Shown here in pieces: positions 1 through 8,400 of a stretch of 20,566 nucleotides of DNA. Origin of the DNA: Entophlyctis helioformis. Taxonomy: Eukaryota > Chytridiomycota > Chytridiomycetes > Chytridiales > Chytriomycetaceae. The position numbers and the translations under genes are program-made. The DNA is taken from assembly GCA_025526915.1 (NCBI GenBank), contig JAHLKH010000322.1:1-20566 (forward strand), in the 5' to 3' direction. The stretch's first letter is position 1, and the number at the start of each line of letters is the position of its first letter. Under the pieces are notes generated by a model that saw nothing but the letters and a program-made list of their open reading frames with translations, had not been told where the DNA came from and did not search any database.

Positions 1-63
1 TTGACTGGCACTGGACTGATCCTGGACTGGCAATGGACGGTCACTCACTCGCCATGCAAACAG

Positions 64-891
64 CCATGATCAAGCAGTTCATGAACGATGTGGCTTGGGG
101 AGAGATTGGACTACCTGCTAATCCGACACACCGGCCGGGTAAGCCCATCCGCTCCGAGTTGAGCCACGAGTCCAGGCGCGCATTGCGTGCTGAACTGACC
201 ACTGTGTTGCTGCTGCAGGCACTTCGGACGAACACATTTCGATTGCAGAGTACCTGCGCGAGTACAAGCCCAGACGGAGCCGTGATTGTGACAACACCGC
301 AGGTACGGACTGAATGGACGTGGATCTGCGATGCATACTGGCGCTTGGACAGCAGACTGACACGTTGGGGGGTCGTGCTTGCCAGGCCGTGTCGCTTGCA
401 GATGTGAGGAAGGAGCTGAGTTTCTGCCGCAAAGTTGGCATTCCCATTCTCGGGCTTGTCGAGAACATGAGCGGCTTTGTGTGCCCTCACTGCGCCGTAC
501 GTCACACGTGTGCTGGATCTGCATGCACGTTGTGCGGATGCAACAGACTCACCCTGTGTGCCATGATCTGCAGGAGTGCTCCGATCTGTTCTCCAAGGGC
601 GGCGGCGAGAAGCTTGCTGCAGATCAGAAGCTGCGGTTCCTTGGCCGCGTTCCGATTGACCCGCAGCTGTCGACGCTTGTCGAGACGTCCAAGTTTGCCG
701 ACAAGTTCCGCGAGTCGCCTCTTCATAGCGTGTTTGTGAAGGTGTCGCGGCAAGTCATGGAGGCCTGCGGCGACACCGTTCCAGCCGAGGCACGGGTGAC
801 TGACGGTGTAGCAGACGGTTCAGCAGACGGTGCAGCAGACGGTGCAGCAGACGGTGCACACGAGCGCCAGGGGGAGGAATCGAGCCAATAA
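64..891 (+). CDS. CFD1: CFD1/NUBP2-type cytosolic Fe-S scaffold P-loop ATPase (5' truncated, frame disrupted)
   Basis: This family is a MRP/NBP35-type ATPase that assembles [4Fe-4S] clusters in the cytosol as a complex with NBP35/NUBP1. Four exons are visible: 64-138, 219-302, 386-496 and 574-891, with introns 139-218, 303-385 and 497-573 that all begin GT and end AG. The exons encode in order [65 protein letters not shown] and [14 protein letters not shown], then [11 protein letters not shown]. The CPHC motif is the cluster-bridging CxxC. The CPHC-AECS-GGGE order is typical of NUBP2 rather than NUBP1. The P-loop exons lie left of the window; 1-63 reads as an intron tail ending in CAG. The first two exons hold four extra single bases (near 105, 124, 134 and 272) that break the conserved frame. 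The C-terminus is a low-complexity (ADGA)n tail. Identity is secure; the intactness of this copy is doubtful. Confidence 0.85.
799..861 (+). repeat. 12-nt tandem repeat in the CFD1/NUBP2 3' end
   Basis: About five imperfect copies of a 12-base unit of the form gcagacggtgca encode an Ala-Asp-Gly-Ala tail just before the stop codon. The unit is a multiple of three, so copy-number change keeps the frame. The tail lies beyond the conserved ATPase fold. Confidence 0.8.
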
Positions 892-1554
892 AGATGGGGG
901 CAAATTTTCCATTGCCAGACATGCCCAAAAAAGGGAACATTTTCGACTTTGCCCAACACCAACAACTGCGCAAGGTGAGCCTCGTGCACCTGCTGTTGGG
1001 CCTGCAGCGAGCGGCGCCAGCACTTGGACGGCAGCAGCGATAAGGGCGAGGACAGCGACGGCAACAGCAGCCGGCAGCAACTACGACAACAACAGCAGCA
1101 GCAGCAGGGACTGTATCTACGGCCAGCTGCTGTCAGCCCCTTTCAGACTCTGCAACCCAGCCGGCAGAGCCAGCAGAGCGAGCCGTCCAGCCGGCCGTCC
1201 AACCACTCGGCAGCGGCATTTTTGATTGCGGCAGCACAACGCACAACGCCGCTCAGACGGCCCCTTTTACGTCATGGCCAGCGCACGCCTCCGTGACTAA
1301 CCACCACCACCACCACCCCCTGCATCGCTCTGGCAGGTCCACCCGTCTGGCTCTCTGTCTTCCTCGCTTTCCCCATAGAAGAGGACCACCGTGAACCAGC
1401 CGCCCTAGACGACCGCCCCGCTGCCGTTGTACACCAGCCTGCACACGCCTGTTCAACAGCCCTCCACCACTGCGCCGCCTGACAGCCGCCAGCGCCGCCT
1501 TCCAGCCCCCATAGACACCGCCCGCCACCCACCACCACCACCACCACCACCACG
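892..1554. other. Intergenic region between CFD1/NUBP2 and the membrane-protein gene
   Basis: No supported gene. An AATAAA hexamer at 887-892 overlaps the CFD1/NUBP2 stop codon and may serve as its poly(A) signal. The rest is probably the promoter and 5' leader of the gene at 1555. It holds CAA/CAG repeats near 1085-1110 and CCA/ACC trinucleotide runs at about 1301-1318 and 1530-1552. The second run ends immediately before the ATG. TTACGTCAT at 1267-1275 resembles an ATF/CREB-type bZIP site. The open frames here begin at TTG or CTG and look like low-complexity noise. Confidence 0.6.
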
Positions 1555-2592
1555 ATGATGCTGCAGTCCCTCCAGACCAGCAGCCCGGCAGCCTCGCTCC
1601 TTGTGCGTCTGCTCCTGGCCGTCCTCCTCCTTGGCCCTGCCGTGTGGGCTCAGCTGCTCCCGGCCCCCAGCGACCCCTTTGTGCCGTCGTCGCCCTCGGC
1701 TCCCTCGGCTCCTGCGGCTCCTGCGGCTCCTGCTGTCCCATCTGCCGCTCCCGATGCCCAGCCATCGAACGTGCCTGCTGCCGTGCCTCCCCGCCCATCA
1801 ACGGCCGCAAACCCCGCTCGTGCACCGGCAGCATCTCCGTCGTCCATCGTCGCCACCAACAGCGGCCGCGCCGGCTCGGGCGTCGATGTGTCCCGCCCTG
1901 TCCTGACTCCCGACACCAAGAAGTCGACCAACGATGTCAGCGCCGGCAGCGCGACCACCGGCAAGCTCAACGAAAAGGCACGCGCCATGAGAGCATCCAA
2001 CGACGCCTTTGGCACCGCCTTCCTCGGCGTCCTCGGCGGCGGTCTCCTCGTCGTCGTTGTCGGCGGTGCTTTCATCAACAAGCGTCTCCAGCAGTCGCGC
2101 CTTGAGCACGAGCTGGCCACCCGCAAGGTCGATCTGCTGCCCATGCACGTCCCGGCCAAGGACATCTACGGCGACTACGACGCCAACTCGGACGACTCTG
2201 TCCAGAACATCAATGCCGAGCGCGAGATCCGCGTCCAGGTCCGCCGTCTGTCCGATGCCGGCTCGTCGCTTTCGGGCTCGTCCATGAGCCGCCCGCCTCT
2301 TGGCCGCCCCATCTCGCCTTTCTCTGGCTCTGGCTCTGGCTCTGGCTCGGACGCCTCGTCGATCAAGTCTGCCGACTCTCTTGACCGTCCACACCACTTG
2401 ATCACGCCTCCTGCTCGCTCGCTCTCGGCATCTGGCCGCTCGTCGTCCAGCCGCTCGCCCACTTCGCCCACCGCTCCTGCTCTGCCGCCCCGCCGTTCAG
2501 AGTCTGTTCGCCAGGCCTCTCTGCCGCGCACTTCTTCCGTGACGTCGGCTTCCTCCAACAGCAGATCCATTGCGCGCCATAACACGCGCTGA
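1555..2592 (+). CDS. Single-pass type I membrane protein with Ser/Ala/Pro-rich ectodomain and Ser-rich cytoplasmic tail
   Basis: Single exon, 345 residues; family not recognised. Residues 1-32 form a signal peptide with a Leu-rich core (LLVRLLLAVLLLGPAVWA) and likely cleavage before QLLP. Residues 33-105 are Pro/Ala/Ser-rich, as in O-glycosylated stalks. Residues 154-174 form one membrane helix (AFLGVLGGGLLVVVVGGAF), followed by NKR and a 170-residue Ser/Arg-rich tail. The tail has a (GS)n run near 260-267 and PALPPRR near 315, which fits a PxxPxR SH3-ligand pattern. The layout resembles fungal cell-wall sensors of the Mid2/Wsc type, but no cysteine-rich WSC domain is present, so this is analogy only. 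The start is supported by the signal peptide; the next codon is also ATG. The stop faces that of the 2732-3538 gene 139 nt away. Confidence 0.75.
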   Translation: MMLQSLQTSSPAASLLVRLLLAVLLLGPAVWAQLLPAPSDPFVPSSPSAPSAPAAPAAPAVPSAAPDAQPSNVPAAVPPRPSTAANPARAPAASPSSIVATNSGRAGSGVDVSRPVLTPDTKKSTNDVSAGSATTGKLNEKARAMRASNDAFGTAFLGVLGGGLLVVVVGGAFINKRLQQSRLEHELATRKVDLLPMHVPAKDIYGDYDANSDDSVQNINAEREIRVQVRRLSDAGSSLSGSSMSRPPLGRPISPFSGSGSGSGSDASSIKSADSLDRPHHLITPPARSLSASGRSSSSRSPTSPTAPALPPRRSESVRQASLPRTSSVTSASSNSRSIARHNTR

Positions 2593-2731
2593 TTAAAGGG
2601 CATCATCAACCATCTTGGCTAGAGGTGGAGCGCCTTGCATTGCCTTGCCTTGCCTCCCCTTCGCTTGTCTCTTCCCCATCAGTGTTACATCAACAACTGC
2701 CATCTGTCGACCATGTTCTCTCCGTATAAAT

Positions 2732-3538
2732 CTATTGTGAATCTAGGTGGTTAGGTACAGATGTTTGGGGAGGCAGTGGTAACGGTGGCGACGGTGGCAG
2801 CAGCGGATGATGAACCGGCAGCCTGCGCTTTTTGACCCCTTGCAGCACCCGATGCAAGACCATGAGACACTCGATGGAGAAGATTCCGTAGCCCATCGAC
2901 AGCATCACGGCCAGCATGCGCTGCGAGTACGTCTCCTTGAACAGCAGTGCGACGACCGCTGTGATGGTGAGCGAGAATCCGCTGAGAGCGATCAGCGTCC
3001 CAAACAGCACTCGGTAGCCGAACGGTGCGCCTTTGAGCTTCCACAGCACAAAGTACAGCAGCAGGCTCTGCTGCCACGTGTCGTAGAAGGCTGCGGCGGC
3101 GCTCAGGACGGCAATGGAGTTGTCCAATAGCCTCATGTCCGCCATCACAAACCGGCCGAATTGCGCTGCGAAGACGATCAGCCCAACGACACCGACGACT
3201 GCTTGCGTGCGGCGCACAACCTGCGGCGAGATGCTGGGCATGTGCGGAGCAAGTATCTTGAGGAACTCGAGCTGTGCCAGGAAGAAGGTGATGATGGCCA
3301 CGACCCTGCCTGCGATGGCGAGCCCCTCGATGACAATATGGCCGTACCCGGCCGGGATGGCAAGCCACGAGACAATGTACAGAGCGGCTGTGGGCGGCAC
3401 AGCAAGACAGCTGACTCGCATGCCGATGGTGTAGAGTGAGGTGGGCATGCGGTACAGCCTGACTGTCTGTGTGATGTTGGATGCGACGCCGACGGCTGCT
3501 ACCTGCAGCACGAACAGGTCGAGTGCGTCGAACGCCAT
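2732..3538 (-). CDS. Orphan multi-pass membrane protein, about seven transmembrane segments
   Basis: Single exon, 268 residues from the ATG at 3538 (MAFDALDLFVLQ). The frame is open 20 codons further up, but only to a GTG, so the ATG is preferred. Hydrophobic segments lie near residues 8-28, 38-60, 66-92, 107-128, 140-165, 173-197 and 203-226. A basic VKKRR stop-transfer sequence and a Pro-rich tail (PPSPPLPLPPQ) follow. Segment count and spacing suggest a 7TM protein with the tail in the cytosol, but no GPCR, rhodopsin, PQ-loop or transporter signature was recognised. Without a family match no function is assigned. The gene is divergent from the MBF-factor gene and convergent with the 1555 gene. 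Confidence 0.7.
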   Translation of the reverse strand: MAFDALDLFVLQVAAVGVASNITQTVRLYRMPTSLYTIGMRVSCLAVPPTAALYIVSWLAIPAGYGHIVIEGLAIAGRVVAIITFFLAQLEFLKILAPHMPSISPQVVRRTQAVVGVVGLIVFAAQFGRFVMADMRLLDNSIAVLSAAAAFYDTWQQSLLLYFVLWKLKGAPFGYRVLFGTLIALSGFSLTITAVVALLFKETYSQRMLAVMLSMGYGIFSIECLMVLHRVLQGVKKRRLPVHHPLLPPSPPLPLPPQTSVPNHLDSQ

Positions 3539-4339
3539 TGACGGTTGATGGGTGAACGTGGATTTTGAAATCGCCCAGACGGCTGCACCACCAGACACCT
3601 CCGCTTCGTGGCTCGCAGAGAGAGCGTCGCGGAGGCGGCAGTTTGTTGGATGCTGGACAGCACACCAAGAACTGCCGTGCTTGTGACAGTCTCAGCTGGC
3701 GGCTCCTTGCAGTCGATACGCCTTTCCGTGTGAGCCGAGATTGTCCATGCATAAAACGTTGGTTGTGTCTGTCCTTGAAGGAGCGAGCGATCTTGGATGC
3801 CTTGTAGTGCGTCCTAGTGTCGGCATTGCGGTCATGTTGGAGGCAGGAGACCCTGCCAAGAAGCTTGCCAATGTTCTTTCAGAGGCGACATTCATACGCC
3901 GTGGAAAGCAAGGGTTGCTTACAGGGCGTAGCCATCGTCAGCGGAGCCTGCTTGTCTCTTCGCGCAGAACATCTGCTGGAAACCGTGATGGTATGTGTAC
4001 GTTTGCGATCGGGCACACACATGCTGCTGTTGGCGTGCATCCAAAGGCAGCGCTCAGCAGCCGCCGCATGGATCTGTGAGGGGGTGCTTGTGACGGTTGG
4101 CTGTTCGTGACTGGTGCACACAAGAAAGCCAAGCGTCCATCGACGGTTTACATGCATTTGGACCGTCACATCTGCCGAGCGCAACGAAGCGCTGCTGGAT
4201 AATGCGACTCTGCGTGGCTGGAGCCCGCAGGCGGGCTAAAGGCGGGCTAAAGGCGTGCATTGCGCACGATACAGCTGTCGATGCTCGCTGTTCACAAACG
4301 ACAGAAGACATTTGCGAGGGATTTCCACACAAACGAAAA
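3539..4339. promoter_or_regulatory. Divergent intergenic region upstream of the 7TM and MBF-factor genes
   Basis: About 800 nt between divergent start codons, so promoters for both directions are expected. Open frames exist here (for example about 112 codons at 3741-4079, +) but none resembles a known protein. At 4223-4256 an inverted repeat (gcccgc ag gcgggc) overlaps two tandem copies of the 11-mer gcgggctaaag. Read on the other strand, the 11-mer contains TTTAGCCCGC, loosely like E2F/MBF-type GC-core sites. No exact ACGCGT box was seen. The role is inferred. Confidence 0.45.
4223..4256. repeat. Tandem 11-mer plus overlapping inverted repeat about 90 nt upstream of the MBF-factor ATG
   Basis: Two direct copies of gcgggctaaag start at 4231 and are followed by a partial third copy (gcgtgc). 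The first copy forms the right arm of the palindrome gcccgcaggcgggc (4223-4236). The arrangement looks like a clustered protein-binding site, but nothing beyond its symmetry and position supports that. Confidence 0.5.
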
Positions 4340-5417
4340 ATGCATCGTCAGCCCCAGCCAGGCTCTGCCGACCCGTCGTCGCTCAGGCCCGTGTCTGACT
4401 CGATGGCTGCGCAGGCGCCGCACGCCCCGGCCCACACGCCCGTCCACGCAGGGCCCTCTGGCACGCTGCACTCGACGTCGTCCTCGTCCTCGTCGCTGTC
4501 GTTCTCGTCGGTGTCCACGGCGACCTCCGCTAGTGGCGCCAATAACGCGGGAAACGCCGTTTCCAGTATCATCCCGCCGAGAACTGTGAACACCCCAAAC
4601 GCATCCTCTTCTCTACCAACATCCGCTGCAGGCGTGCCTCCAGCCGCGCACACACCCATGTCCGCGGCATCGGCATCGGCATCGGCATCGGCATCGGCAT
4701 CGGCGCTGGCACTGGCACTGGCGTCGGGCTCCGCACCGCCCGACGCTTCGCCCTCGGTCATCGACACCTCGCACGGCATTTACTCGGCCGTGTACAGTGG
4801 CATCCAGGTGTACGAGGTCGTCATCAAGACCATCCCTATGATGCGTCGTGCATACGACGACTACATCAATGCGACGCAGATCCTCAAGCTCGCGGGCCTG
4901 ACCAAGCCGCAGCGCACCAAGACGCTCGAGCGCGAGGTGCATGGCGGCACCCATGAGAAGATTCAGGGTGGATACGGCAAGTACCAGGGCACCTGGTGAG
5001 TGCGGGCAACGTCATCTGTGTTTGTGCATGGCGATATACGTGTCTGCCTGTCAGCCCGCCTGTCTGCCGGCCAGTCAGCCTGCCTGCTGGCCTGCCTGCC
5101 TATCCCCGCGAATAATGCACCCGCCTGCCTTGCCCTCCCCTTGATGCCCCCACCACCATCACCACCACCACCACCACCACCACCACGACTGCCACTACCA
5201 CTACTCCCGCCAGCCTGCCCGCCAGTGCCGTCGCCTATCAGACCGCACGCACTCGGCTGCAACCGAAAATCCGGCGGCTTCAGCGCACGCAGCTGCCCGT
5301 CGAGCGGCGCCGGCTGCTACGTCGATGGCTCTGATGGCTCTGATGCCGCTGCTGCCTCTGACGGCGCACCGGCCTGCCCCTGCTGCTGCCGCCTGTTTTT
5401 ATTTTATCCACAACCAC

Positions 5418-5448
<31 letters not shown>

Positions 5449-8400
5449 AGACACCGCCCCCCTTCGCCTCGTTCCTGTCTGTGCAGCGTGCCGTGCAGTG
5501 CCGTGCCGTGCAGTGCAGCCGCCTGCGCATGACCAAGCGCCATTGCCATTGGTCAGCAGGGGAGCGCGCGCGCTTTCGCGGCTGCCAAACACGAGCAACA
5601 ATGCCGCCAAACCCCCATGTGCTGCCAACTCCTCTCTGCTCCATCTGCCCTCGCTGCTGCCCCCCATCTGCCCCCATCTACACGCACCTGTCCGACACGG
5701 CCCGTGCCCTGGACTGACCGATGCGCTGCCCGTCGGCCGCTGCCGCCACTCGACAGGATCCCGCTGCAAGCCGGCCGCGAGCTGGCCATCCGCTTCGGCG
5801 TGATGGACATGATGTCGCATCTGTTCGACTTCAACCCCGACATGAGCCCGCTGGGCAAGAAGCCGTACATCCCAAAGCTGCCGCGTCCGCGACCCATCAT
5901 CCTGCCCTCGCCAGACGCTCTCCACTCGGCCATGAACCTGCCCTTGGCCTACCAGCAGCACATCTACCGCATGGCCCAGCAGCAGGCCACCTCGTCGCAC
6001 ACGCAGCCGCAGTCGTCGCTGCCCGCCAACCTGCTCCCGTCCTTCTCGTCGTCCTCTGATCTCTCCTCCTCGGCATCCATGCCCGGACACGGGCATTTCA
6101 TGATAGGTGGCGGGCCGTCCGTCATGTCGTCGCCAACCTCGTCTTCTGGCATGTCAGGATTCATGACTCCCCATCCCGTTGCACCGCGTCCGACATATCC
6201 TTCTGGCGTGCCGTCGTCGGCGCCTCCAGTCTTGTCTGGCTCGGAAGGAATGGGCAGCATCAAGCCAGACCTGTCGGCCAAGTACAACACACCTGGCCAG
6301 CTCCTCGGTGGCCCTTCGTCCCTGATGCCCACAGGCAGCACGTTCCGCACGCCCCTGGCACAGTCCGTTGCAAGATCGCTCGAATCGCCGTCCACGCCTG
6401 TGCCTACAGCCGCCCCACCAGCGACAATGGCGTCTCTGCCTTCACCGTCAGCGTTCGCGGGCAGAAACATGGTCGGCGAGCAGCAGCGTCAGCAACTGGC
6501 AAGCACGCCAAACCCTCTGTCGTTTGTTGGCCAGGCACACCCGCACTTTGGCGTGTCCGCATCGAGTCCTGCAATGGCACGGCAGGGATCGCAGGGATCG
6601 GCCAATGCAGCCGGAAGCCTCGGCAGCAGCAACGGCCACCAGCCCGACACCAGCGCCACCTCCAACGGAGCCGGAAACGCGTCTGGCTCACGGCAGCACC
6701 AGCCTGGCTTCATGCTCAAGATCCCTGCAGCCAACCAGCACGCAGCCAAGACGACGCCCACGTCCAGCAGCGACCCGTCGCCCGCACTGCTGTCGCCCGA
6801 GCAGCTGAACCGGAGTCAGACGCCTACCGTTGCCACGCCTGCCGCCACGGCCTCTGCAACCCGCAACAGCACTCCGGCACGCCCAGCCACAGTGCCCGGC
6901 TCTGTGCCATCGGCTGCCGCATCCGCCACGGCCCAGTCGGCCACTGATGCGGCATCTGCGGCGGCATCGGGATCTGCGTCTGGCAGCCAGCCGCACGACG
7001 CGATCCGCTCGTCACCTCAGAAACCCCCGCACGCCAACACGGAGCAGGCGCAGATCACACCAAAACCCCGGCCTCCGCTGCCACCAACACCCCGGTCTCA
7101 GCAGCAGCAGCAGACACAGCAGCAGTCTCTGAGTCAGTCTCTGCCCCATGCTGGCTCATCGTCCGCACACGCGCAGCAACTGCATGCGAGCACTCCAGCC
7201 AGCGCGCCTCCATCCGCCACAATGGCAACGCCAGCGCCAGCCGTTGGCCCAGCTGCAACGCCGGCAGCGACAGTCAGCGCAAAGAAACCCGCCGTGTCGT
7301 TCAATACGGGCCTCCCGAGCAGCAGCATCCTGATCGGCCACGACAGCAGCGCCGGCGACGTGTCCGACAGCCGCCAAGACGACACATTCCACATTGGCAC
7401 ATCGAGCGACATGGACGTTGATCTCATGGGCGACATCCAGGTGGCGTCCAGCAGCCCCAGCAGCGTCAGCGTGTCCGACGACGAGTTTATGGTGGAGGAA
7501 GAGGAGGAGGAAGAAGAAGAGGCCGACGACGACGACGACTTTGCCGAAGACGAAGAGCAGCCGGTGCCGAGCGGCGGCATGTCGCACGACCACGGTGCAG
7601 CCGCAAGCCAGGCTCGCCCTCCTTCGCGTGCCAGCGCCGCTGCAAGCACGACCGCACGGCCGGCCACACGCACGGCAGCGACCACATCGGCAAGAGTGGC
7701 TGCAAGAGCGGCTGCGACCAGGCAGGCGGCCTCTGCCGCGTCATCGCGCAATCCGTCCCCCAACACTCGCACGCGGCGCAACCACCACATTCCCACCGGC
7801 CGTCCCAGAGGCCGTCCGCCAAAGAACGGGTACCCAAACCCGCCTCTGCCTGCCACTACGTCGACGTATATTCCCACCGGCCGTCCACGCGGCCGTCCGC
7901 CCAAGACGCCTCAGGCCAAAGCTGCCGCCGCGGCCCGCGCACTGGCACGTGCACAAGAGGCCGCCGCGGCGATGGAGGCCGAACGACGTGCAGCAGAGAA
8001 TGCTTCCTACAGAGGGCCTGCCTCCTACCAGCACTCTCACTTGGGCATCTCGATCCCGCACGCCGATTCGCAGGCAGGCAGAGGCGCAATGTCATCCACC
8101 GCAACGTCTGCGGCCTCGTCGGTGAGCACATCGCCCCTGTCCACGGCGTTGTTTCCGCCATTTGACCACCAGTTTGCACGCCCAACCGCCCTTGCTTCGT
8201 CGGCCCTGTCATCGGAACAGTCCTCGACCGCCGTCTCTCCCCTGCTTCCATCCGCTGGCTTGGCATCGGGAACGCGAGGCCAGCACTCGTCGTCGGCCGA
8301 GTCCATGCAGACGCGTCGTTTGCGTTCAACGACTGCGCCTTCAACCAGCTCTTCGTTGCGGCCGCGTCCGGTTGATCACTCGCATGCTGACCAGTCGGCA

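Noticed and set aside
1024..1296. 90-codon Gln-rich frame upstream of the 1555 gene
   Set aside because: It opens at TTG with no ATG and is a CAG/CAA repeat translation with no sign of coding.
3741..4079. Possible 112-codon gene in the divergent intergenic region
   Set aside because: There is no domain, signal peptide or recognisable similarity, and competing frames of similar size overlap it on both strands. It is not separable from chance.
4780..4995. KilA-N domain as a sign of viral origin
   Set aside because: KilA-N and APSES are related folds, but the ankyrin repeats, the C-terminal dimerisation motif and the introns identify a standard fungal cell-cycle factor.
5000..5803. 267-codon frame within the long intron
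   Set aside because: It consists of simple-repeat translation (Pro, His-Thr and Cys-Leu runs) and crosses the splice acceptor that is needed to complete the APSES domain.
7134..7904. 256-codon antisense frame within the MBF-factor gene
   Set aside because: It is a composition shadow of the Ser/Ala/Gln-rich linker; the sense strand has APSES, AT-hook and ankyrin domains in one clean frame.
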